Positions 23,724 to 32,460 of a DNA stretch of 64,000 bases are shown in pieces. The stretch lies in assembly GCA_015179045.1 (NCBI GenBank), contig WHUZ01000002.1:1860001-1924000 (forward strand), in the 5' to 3' direction. The notes below the pieces were generated by a model, which was not told where the DNA came from, made no database searches, and saw nothing but the letters and a program-made list of their open reading frames with translations. The DNA comes from Kalaharituber pfeilii (taxonomy: Eukaryota > Ascomycota > Pezizomycetes > Pezizales > Pezizaceae). Positions within the stretch are counted from its first letter, which is position 1; each line of letters opens with the position of its first letter. A program made the position numbers and the translations under genes.

Positions 23724-24797
23724 ATGTGGGAGGCTCTTGGCGAATGGAATGTGGCGGTGGCTGACGAGGTCGTCATGCGGGACGGTCTCGGGGCAGTCAT
23801 TCGGGTCGATGTGGCCAACTGGGAGCGAGAGGCACAGGCCGTCGCAGATGCGGAAAGGAAGACGATGGAAGACATTATTGGAGGGCTCAGTTTGATGACC
23901 CGCGCCGCTGGAACCAGTGCGGCCCTGGTGGACCTTGTGGTTAGAGAAGGGCAACTTGTTGAGAATGCCCCACTATGGAATTTGCAAGACCTTCTGAAGA
24001 CGATCTGGAGCAAGTCACCCGTACAGCTTAAAGATGTGGGTATCGCCATCAGGAGATCCAGGACTGCAGCACATGCAGTGAGGCAGATCGTGGAGGCGCT
24101 AAATCAGGTTGGGAACGGGAACGGGAACACGAACGGACCGGACTCCGGGGAGGAGGAGGAAGGGGGGGGACCCAGTGTCGAACCCCTTACCCTGGAGGAA
24201 GATATGAGTTTGGATGGGGACAAGGGGGCAGGAGCTGGGGACGCCAGTGGGGATGGGCACCGCCTCGGGCAAGGGGAGGAGTTCTGGGGTTTCGATAAGG
24301 GAAGCGAGATAGAGGGACATAATATTCCCGAAGCGCTATACTGGGCACACAGGGCATTACACCGAGTGATGCTTTACAATTTCAGGAGAGTCAAGGGGAT
24401 GGCCCCAAAGCAGGGCAGTAAGGTCCTGGATGCACTACAGGCGACTACCGCGGGGTTGGCAGCTCTGATCAAATCACCCATTTACCCTGCCAGTAACATG
24501 GAACAACTGGATATGGAGAAGGTAGAGGATGTGGAAGGCGGCGGCACCTATGAAGACCTGATGGCAAAGGCGGCTTTGGGACGTGACCTCCGGAATATCA
24601 AGGGTATGGTAGAGGAACTCTATGTTGCACAGGGGTTAGCCTCTCAGAAGGTAGCAAACAGGCTACTGCAAAGGAAGAAGGAGGAGGAAGCACAGAAGAA
24701 AAGGCAGAAGGAACAGGCAGCAGTTAAAACCTGGGCGCAGGTGTTAAGAGGAGAAGAGCTCGCCGAGGCACGGGCGGAGGCACGGGCGGAAGCACGA

Positions 24798-24833
<36 letters not shown>

Positions 24834-25928
24834 ACGGAGGCACAGCGAGGAGAAGGACCCGCGGACCAGGCAGAAGCAGAAGCGGAGGGGGCGGGGGCGG
24901 CGGTCATTACCGATATTCCAACAGGGCCAAGGATTGGGGTAGGGAACAGGCACCGGCCCATGCCAGTCCAATGGCAACCGAAGGAGGCAGTAGGCAAGAA
25001 TGATGTGGTCATTACAGTCAGACGGCAGCTGGATAACCTCCCGCCAGCCGAGTGGCAGAAGAACAAGGCAGCGGCGGCTAAGAGGGTCAAGGACGAGCTC
25101 GCAAGAGTAGGCGGAGGCGCGCAATATGACGTTAGGGCAGTGGAGCAGTCCGCAGTTGACCCCAAGGAGAGATATATTCTGGTGCGCCTCCCAGAGGTGG
25201 TAGAGGATAAGGAGACAGCAGCGGAAGAGCTGGTGGCGAGACTTAAGCGTACAACTATCACCTGGACAGCGATTTTTGTGGAGAAACCGGTCTGGAGGCT
25301 CGTATTGCATAGGGTGGATAGGACAGGTGTTGAGAGTGATGCAGTTCTGGATGAGCGTTTGAGGAGCGCTTACCCTGATATCGCGTGGTCGCATAGGCCA
25401 GTACGTACCATGGGAAAGGGAAGAGGGCAGAGGCCGGTGGTCCTTGAGTTCTCTAACGAGAGAGACGCAGCAGAGATGGCAGTGGGGGGAATAATTATTA
25501 ATGATAGGATCTACAGGCCAGAGAGATACCGGAGTGAGCAGGGCCAGAGTGAGGCGCAAGACTGGAAACGTTTTGCCAGGGAGCGCGCCGGCATATCTGA
25601 AGGATGCTCAAAATGTGGGAAGAACCACGCCGTGGGATATATCTGCGGGGGGATGAGGTTCAAGCCGGTGAGACCAGCCATGGGAAGCCAGCAGGTTCGA
25701 GAAAGGACCTTCTGCTATAAATGTCAGGGCCAGGGGCACATAGCAAGGAACTGCCCTCGGCAGGGACAGATGAGAACAAACCCCCGGATCCAAGGACGGC
25801 CTGGCCGTGCGCAACAGGCTGGGGGCTGCTTCAGGTGTGGGCGACCAGGGCATTACGCAGCGTACTGTCAGGTCGACAATGAGGGCTTCACGCGCGTGGG
25901 ACGCGGGGGGCGACCCATCAGGTTATGA
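23724..25928 (+). CDS. LINE ORF1: Gag-like RNA-binding protein with three zinc knuckles
   Basis: 734 residues. Such proteins coat the LINE RNA and form the RNP. The N-terminal half is helical and charged with an acidic stretch near residue 145. Residues about 345-375 are a low-complexity AEARAEARAQAQAQ run made by GCACAG-type DNA repeats. Residues about 450-620 may form the RNA-recognition-like fold found in many LINE ORF1 proteins, inferred from position only. The C-terminus has three Cys clusters: CSKCGKNHAVGYIC (about 628), CYKCQGQGHIARNC (about 663) and CFRCGRPGHYAAYC (about 702); the last two are CCHC knuckles and the first fits the same spacing. The stop TGA overlaps the ORF2 start as ATGA. 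The start is the ATG at 23724. Confidence 0.88.
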
Positions 25929-28900
25929 TGCCCGAAACCGATAAATATCGGTTAGGGGGGGGAGAGGGGAGAGAGGGGGGAGGGGGTACTCGAGGTACCC
26001 CCTGGGGCGTGGCAGTTAAGGTACTTAATGTGAGAAAGGTTTGGGAGTATGCAGAAGCCATGGGGCCATGGGGAGAAGCTGAGCTGAGAATAATCAGCGA
26101 GGTGCCAAGGAATTTCGGAGCAGGTGAGAGTGAGCAGGCGGTGGGTTATAGGCAAGGACAAACAGCGATCTGGGTCTCGAAGTGGATATATGAGACACGG
26201 GGCGTAGTTGAGCGGGAGGCAGGAATCGACGATGTGGTTGTTTTAGATATTGCGGAATGGCGAGTAATTGGGCTGTACCGACACCCACGGCAGAGCAGAG
26301 AAACGCAAAACAGGTGGATGGAGAGACTGGTGAGACTATGTCAGGAAGCGAAGGATCGAGGACAACAAGTTATGGTTGCAGGGGACATGAATGTTCAACA
26401 CAAGTATTGGGCAGGGAGACTCTCTCCACGGGCCTGGGACGATAAAGATCTTATTAAGAGCATTACAGGATGGATGGATGCAATAGGACTTAGAGCGGCG
26501 GTGAACAGAGGCGATCCAGTTACGAGGCGGGAGAAGGTACAGCACAAGGCCAGTTACTCGGCCATTGATATGATTGCGGGTACTCGACCTTTGGGCAAGG
26601 TACAGAAGTGGTGGATCGGTTCGGACCATGCGATGCTGGTAGTGGGGTTATCGGCACCCTTTGGAGGTCCAGCCATAACAGGGGAGGGCGGAACAAGGAG
26701 ACGTAAGAGGACAGATAAGGGACCTCCAAGTCAGAGAGATGCTGAGGCTGGGGCTGGGGTCGTGGCCGAGGCCGTAGCCGGAGCCGGAACAGGTCTTCGC
26801 GGTGCAATTGCTGGAATGCGGGAGATATTAGCGCAACCATTAGGGGGGAGCGTAGGGATCAAAGAGATTGAGGAAGTCCTAGGAACTAGAGTATTTGGCA
26901 AGAGGCAGGAGGCAAGAAAGGGACAATGTGAGTGGTGGAATGATGAGCTAGAGCGACAGCGTGGGGAGCTACATCAACAGACTCGGCGGGTGGATAGAGC
27001 ACGGGTTAGAGCTACTGGCAATGAAGCGGAGAGGCAGGAACAAATACTGCGGAGACTCCGGAAGGACTTTCGAAGGAAAGTAAGGAGAGCTAGAGATACG
27101 TATCTGGATGAACTATTGGGCAAAGAAGATGTTCTGCTAGAAGGGGGTGAACTGGGAGAAATGGACAAGGTTTGGGAGACATGGAGGCGGGTCTCAGGGA
27201 AGAAACGGAAGAGGTGTATTGGCTTGGTCCCAGGACCGCCAGGACTGGCTCCGGAGGAGGTCATAGAGGGAATTGTACAGGCAAATTTCCCGTCATGTAA
27301 TAGGGAGGTTCTGGGAGCAGGGGAGGTGACGTATAGGCAAGCTCTGGCAGAGAATGTTGGCCAGGGGACAAATAGAGAGTCACAGAACTGGAGGGAGATA
27401 TGGAAGAAGGTATGGAGAAAGCTCAGCGGCAAAGCGGCAGCAGGAATCGACGGTTGGAATAAGCGAGCGCTAGCAAAAGTGGTGAAAGCAGCTGGGCCAG
27501 AGGCAGAGGAACGGCTATTAGGAGAGGTGTTTAGGAAGAAGTGGGAAGAGCATGAAAGCTGGGATGGAAGAAGGGATATAAGAATCAAGATGATCATGAA
27601 GCCAGGGCGAACAGCAGCTGGGGACCTGTCCAGCTGGCGACCAGTTGGTGTTATGGGCATTTTAGAGAAGCTATACGAGATGGGCCTAGTTGAAGGTATG
27701 AAAGCGAAGGTGCGCTGGTTTGAGCATACACTGGGAGCACGCACAGGACAGGGAGCGGTGGATCTGCTGATCAAGCATGCAGACTATGAACGCATCTTTA
27801 TAAGGAGGAGTACGTGTGTTAAGAAGACTGAGTGTCATTCCAATACTCACGCTAGGCTCGGTATCTATTTTGACGTCAAGTCGGCCTTCTCGGGAACGTC
27901 AGGGGCACAGGTTCTATACGCTTTAATGGCACATCCGGAGTTGGTAGAATGGGCAGATGCAGTGATTGATAGGGCAACGGAACGGACTGCCTGGATTCAG
28001 TGGGATGGGCCGGGAGGGGAGGGAAGGCCAGTAATAGTCAATGGACTACCACAAGGAGGGCCAGCGTCGCCTCTTATTTGGTGCCTAGTAATGGATGTGG
28101 CACTGCGAATGGCGAGGCGGAGTCTAGAGAAGAGGATCTGGGATTATATGGCTAAGCAGGGGACCTCCGGTGGGTCTAAGAGGAAGGCAGGGATAGGACA
28201 TCTATCAGAGCAACAAAAGCGAGTAGTCGACTGGAGAATCAAGAACAAACACAATATAGAGGTTGACACGGATGCCTATATGGATGATGGGTTTATAGGT
28301 ATTACGGGTCTATTACCTGGCAAACAGTGGGATAACTTTCTTGGGCTCATAGAAGATACGCTTAAGGAGTTCGAGGATACCTGGGGGCTGGTGTTACCAA
28401 AGGAAAAGCGGCATACCGTTGCATACGGAGGAGAGAAGGACGGTGATCAGAAGCGAGAATATGAGAGGCTCGGAGTTAAGACACCGAATACAATAAAGGG
28501 GAATTACCAAGATACAGTAAGTATAAGGGTCAAGAAAGCATGGGGACGGACATGGCAGATGGCACAAGCTATAAGAGAGAGACGTCTAGGGATAAATGTT
28601 ATAGTTAAGCTAATTAACATAATACTACTTCCAACACTTACCTATGGAGCGGAAATATACAAGTCTACAAAGGATCGGGAAACACTGAGAAAAGAGCACA
28701 CACGAATGGTTAGGGCACTACTGCAGTTACCTACGAGCGTCTCGTTCAAAGTGGCAGTAGGGGCACTGGGGGTCATACCAACGGATGCATACATTGATAA
28801 GCTTCGGAGGAGAGCAGCCATTAGGATAGCAACAGTCCCAGGTCATATAAACCGGAGTAGGATAGGGAAAGGAAGTCTAGTTGATAAGCTGATACAGGAG

Positions 28901-29947
28901 GCGGTGGGGGAAGAGCTAGGCACCAGAATCGAGTTACACGTAGCTCGGGAGTGGGAGCCGTGGAGAAAGGGAATAATCTTGGGAAGTATAGAGACAGAGC
29001 AGAGGCGACCAAAGGAGGAGGAATGTGAACGGTGGATTGCTGCAGTGGCAGTGTGGGAAGAAGAGCAGGTTTGGAGTGGGGCACAGGTGTGGTATACGGA
29101 TGGGAGCCGCTCAGAGGCTGGAGTAGGGGCAGCAGCAGTTAGAGTCCGCAGGCCGACACTGGGAGCATATGGGGGTGTGAGTGAGCAAGAGTCAAACAGG
29201 TATGAGGCATACAGGGTAGCATTGCCGGACACATATGACAACGATGTAGCTGAGCTAGCTGCGGTTCTTGAGGCATGCCGGGTGGCGCTCTTGCGAGCTG
29301 ATAGGGGCCTCGGAAAAGGAAAGATGTATATCCTGACAGACTCACAATATGTGGTACGGACAGCGTTGGACGGACAGTGCAAAGCACGCTCAAGATTGGA
29401 GCACGAACTCCTCAGGATGAACAGCAAGCTGGCGGATAAAGGCATAGAAGGATATATAATCTGGGTTCCGGCACATCTGGGGATTGCTGGGAACGAGAGA
29501 GCGGACAAAGAGGCCAAGAGGGCAGTAGCAGAACCGGGGTGGAGGATGCAGGGGGTCCCCGGCCAACTTACGGTCGCAGAAGTTAGGGCACGAGATGGAG
29601 CGGAGTTTGCGAAGGACTTGGGGGCAAAGGCGTGGGGTCTAGGGCTGCGGCACTGGACCAACAAGGGAGTGAGAGCGTTCATGGAGATATCTCGCAAGAG
29701 GGTAGCGTGCCCTCTCTGTGGGAAAGACAAGCCGGCAATGAGAGATCATATCATGCGGAAATGCCGGAAGCTTAAGAGGGAGAGGCTAGAGGAAGGCCTC
29801 TATGGGACACGCAGGAATGGGCGGGTGGTACCCACAGATTTTGATATCTGGTTCGGGAAAGAGGAGTGGTCCAGGACGCAGAATTTCTGCATGAGGGTAG
29901 CAGAGCGGATTCGGCCTGCCAACTTTGGGAAGCGGGGCCAAGGGTAG
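25925..29947 (+). CDS. LINE ORF2: endonuclease, reverse transcriptase, RNase H
   Basis: 1340 residues, the enzyme of target-primed reverse transcription. Residues 1-240 are an APE-like endonuclease: GDMNVQHKYW, YSAIDMIAG and GSDHAML match the GDFN, SxID and SDH motifs, and the metal-binding Glu may be in IISEVPRN. The reverse transcriptase lies at about 490-860, with FDVKSAF (about 648), GLPQGGPASP (about 706) and the catalytic YMDD (about 784). RNase H follows with YTDGSRS (about 1055), the AELAAVLEA Glu, LTDSQYV (about 1138) and HLGIAGNERADKEA. A CPLCGKDKPAMRDHIMRKC cluster near residue 1262 is the Cys/His motif of this class. It has no stop or frameshift. It starts at the ATG overlapping the ORF1 stop, so translation is probably coupled to ORF1. 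Confidence 0.93.
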   Translation: MMPETDKYRLGGGEGREGGGGTRGTPWGVAVKVLNVRKVWEYAEAMGPWGEAELRIISEVPRNFGAGESEQAVGYRQGQTAIWVSKWIYETRGVVEREAGIDDVVVLDIAEWRVIGLYRHPRQSRETQNRWMERLVRLCQEAKDRGQQVMVAGDMNVQHKYWAGRLSPRAWDDKDLIKSITGWMDAIGLRAAVNRGDPVTRREKVQHKASYSAIDMIAGTRPLGKVQKWWIGSDHAMLVVGLSAPFGGPAITGEGGTRRRKRTDKGPPSQRDAEAGAGVVAEAVAGAGTGLRGAIAGMREILAQPLGGSVGIKEIEEVLGTRVFGKRQEARKGQCEWWNDELERQRGELHQQTRRVDRARVRATGNEAERQEQILRRLRKDFRRKVRRARDTYLDELLGKEDVLLEGGELGEMDKVWETWRRVSGKKRKRCIGLVPGPPGLAPEEVIEGIVQANFPSCNREVLGAGEVTYRQALAENVGQGTNRESQNWREIWKKVWRKLSGKAAAGIDGWNKRALAKVVKAAGPEAEERLLGEVFRKKWEEHESWDGRRDIRIKMIMKPGRTAAGDLSSWRPVGVMGILEKLYEMGLVEGMKAKVRWFEHTLGARTGQGAVDLLIKHADYERIFIRRSTCVKKTECHSNTHARLGIYFDVKSAFSGTSGAQVLYALMAHPELVEWADAVIDRATERTAWIQWDGPGGEGRPVIVNGLPQGGPASPLIWCLVMDVALRMARRSLEKRIWDYMAKQGTSGGSKRKAGIGHLSEQQKRVVDWRIKNKHNIEVDTDAYMDDGFIGITGLLPGKQWDNFLGLIEDTLKEFEDTWGLVLPKEKRHTVAYGGEKDGDQKREYERLGVKTPNTIKGNYQDTVSIRVKKAWGRTWQMAQAIRERRLGINVIVKLINIILLPTLTYGAEIYKSTKDRETLRKEHTRMVRALLQLPTSVSFKVAVGALGVIPTDAYIDKLRRRAAIRIATVPGHINRSRIGKGSLVDKLIQEAVGEELGTRIELHVAREWEPWRKGIILGSIETEQRRPKEEECERWIAAVAVWEEEQVWSGAQVWYTDGSRSEAGVGAAAVRVRRPTLGAYGGVSEQESNRYEAYRVALPDTYDNDVAELAAVLEACRVALLRADRGLGKGKMYILTDSQYVVRTALDGQCKARSRLEHELLRMNSKLADKGIEGYIIWVPAHLGIAGNERADKEAKRAVAEPGWRMQGVPGQLTVAEVRARDGAEFAKDLGAKAWGLGLRHWTNKGVRAFMEISRKRVACPLCGKDKPAMRDHIMRKCRKLKRERLEEGLYGTRRNGRVVPTDFDIWFGKEEWSRTQNFCMRVAERIRPANFGKRGQG

Positions 29948-30119
29948 GAGGGTGGAAGGAGGCGATGGGAGGATTGCTGGGGGAATTCATTTTTTCTTTG
30001 CTTTTGTTTTTGCTTTTCTTTCCTAGAGGGGGCAACCCCGTTTCCTATGTAAAGTCTTATACTGCGTATAGTCCCGGAAAATGTGCGATAGCCAGGCACC
30101 GTCGGGGACATTAAATAAT

Positions 30120-30131
30120 AACAAGCTAGAT
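30120..30131. repeat. LINE target-site duplication, right copy
   Basis: An exact second copy of AACAAGCTAGAT directly after the LINE 3' end. Removing the element and one copy leaves a continuous sequence, gtcgacaacaacaagctaga followed by tcgtatcccg. Confidence 0.75.
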
Positions 30132-30842
30132 CGTATCCCGATATAAAATAGTAGCTGAAAACTTGTTTAATCATGGAAAAGGCAAAGTAATGCTAGGGTA
30201 GAGTGCCATGAAAATTATGTTTATTTGAGGTAGTGTTGTGAGGTATATCCACCTGCCAGCGAATGCAGTTGATACAGCCCTGTTGCAGGATGCTACAAAG
30301 AGAATTATTAGTCTCGTAACCAGGGTGGTTCTGAGGTACAGTACTAGTATCTGGCCTGCGCTTTGTGAGCTAGGTACTAGTATGCCAATTGCGCCACAAA
30401 CATCCATCCACAGTTACTATAGCAACAATGAGCTGCACTACTTGCATCATGTATGCATAAATCCAGCTGTCGCATAGCTCAAAATACGTTGCATAGAATT
30501 CCTTACAACTATGTCAGCGTCCTGCCAAGCCTGCGGCCTCTCATTACATAACCGCAAAAGCCCTCTTGGCGGAATGTTCCCTAGCAAGATATTGACGGCA
30601 CCTCATCCATCATCGAGGAACATACCATCACCATCACCTCACACCACCTTTGTGCCAACAGCCCACCCATATAGCCCATCCCCACCCCGTGCACGCCCTC
30701 GCAAACGCAACCCTCCTCGACCCCAACGTAGCAGCAGCGTCCCTGAGTGTTTGCGCAACCTATGCTCCAGTATTCCGAAGTCGTTGAGCCTACAATATAG
30801 AAAGCTGTCATCTGAGCGCGACTGTTCTCGCTTCTGGGCAGA

Positions 30843-32426
30843 ATGTACAATTCACACAAACACCCTCTGGCACCCGAATCCGTGACTTCTACTGGGTCGG
30901 CTGGAGCAAGCTACCCCCAGAAGCGCCGCCGCATAGTACAAAATACACCCGTTCCCGAAAAATATCTTTTCCGTCCTCCCTCTGTACTCTCTGCCTCAAG
31001 AGGATCCTCCGTTCGCGAAGAGAGCGTAGCCCGCGATGCTTCCCCTGCTGTCAATGAGGATTGGGCACGGGCTACAGTAACAAGTGGCATAGGAAGAAAT
31101 GGTACTGGAATAGACAATAATGTGGACGGCAAGTCTCATGGAACACCTAAAGGAAAAAAAACAATAGTTCCAGAATCGCCCTTTGCTCGAATAATAGCTA
31201 AAAAGCGCCAGTCAGGTAGCATAGCTCAGCCCAATTTCAATTCATCACAATATTCACCTCCAGATAGTTCTTTACGAGCGAGTTATACCAGAAGGTTTGA
31301 TTCATCCCAGCTTGGAGTGTCGCAAAATTGCTCTTATGCATCCTCATCAAGGCTGGCCATGTCCCCACCGCGACCTCGTCCGGCATCGTCAGCCTCAGTG
31401 CACAGCTCTATACGGAAATCGGCATTTGAATTTTCGTCACCCGTTAGGGTGCGGTCACCTCTGGATGCCAAAGCCTCCCGTGAACACGCTAAAGAAAGAA
31501 CTGATTCCATGCTGTCCTTCTTTAATGACGCGCTGGCAAAAGCGAAATCAGCGCTGAGCGAAAATCGAGAACTTCAGGAAGAGGAAAGGCGTCGAAAATT
31601 GAAAGAGGAAGCAAGAAAAAGAGCAGTCGAAGAGGAAAGGCAGCGAAGAGAAGAAATTTTTGCTGCAATAGCTCGAGAAGAGGAAGAAGAGCGAAGGCGT
31701 TCTAGACAGATTTTAGAACAAGATAAGGAAAGGAGAGACCTATCAGAAGTTGCTTCAAGACAAGCTGTTAGACCTCTTACAACGACTACTGTGAGCCAAA
31801 CTGTCAGCAGCAGTACGACGACTGTGGTTTATGATCCAAAAAGTAATTTGGAGCAGCACTCAGATTTTCATCCTATAAAATCCGAGCGTTCTGAAGCATC
31901 AGAGGCAATTAACAAGACAATTCAGGGCATGTTTGGAGATGAGACTATTTCAAGTGCTGTTACTAAGCCTCCAATTGTCTTAAATACACCTGCTTCACGG
32001 ATGCCCCAGCAGCCTCCTACGCCCTCTGCCAAGCGCGCGCAAAAATCTCAGCCGGAGGTTATATGTCTTGATAGTGACGATGAAAATGAGCAAAAGGGTC
32101 AATACAGGTACAGAACCATTATAACAATCAATATGATATATACATATACTAACGACGTACCTAGACAAACCCAACACCGCCAACGACAAAATGGCGATTA
32201 TCCTGATGAGGAGGTTTCGGAGGAGGGTTCGGTTAGTGAAGATGAACTTGAGGGCGATGAGAATGAGGAATTTGAAGAAAATGAGGATGAAGAGTATGAA
32301 GAGGAAGAAGGGGGAGATGAAGATGATGTAGAAGTGGCATACGACGAAGATGTAGCAGAAGAACAGGGGGAGGAGGAAGACCTAGAGGAGGAGGAGGAGG
32401 AGGAGGACGAGGAGGAGGACGAGGAC

Positions 32427-32460
<34 letters not shown>

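Larger units (their letters stand above)
23544..30119 (+). mobile_element. Apparently complete Tad-like non-LTR retrotransposon (LINE)
   Basis: A 6.58-kb element bounded by the 12-bp direct repeat AACAAGCTAGAT. It has a short 5' region (180 bp), a Gag-like ORF1 with zinc knuckles, an ORF2 with endonuclease, reverse transcriptase, RNase H and a terminal Cys/His motif, and a 3' region ending in ttaaataata instead of a long poly(A). This order, including an RNase H domain, is that of Tad/I-type fungal LINEs. Both ORFs are open and GC-rich, without the C-to-T decay that RIP would leave, so the insertion is young. All motifs needed for retrotransposition are visible; activity is inferred. Confidence 0.9.

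Noticed and set aside
24644..25559. Long minus-strand frames inside LINE ORF1
   Set aside because: Their Cys/Ala/Leu-rich content mirrors the GCACAG repeat and GC-rich coding strand; no motifs.
26974..29730. Long minus-strand frames (up to 295 codons) inside LINE ORF2
   Set aside because: Shadows of the GC-rich reverse transcriptase gene; no start context or motif.
30511..30885. 124-codon plus-strand frame before the acidic-protein gene
   Set aside because: Proline/serine-rich with no conserved motif, overlaps the start of the better supported frame, and is probably chance.
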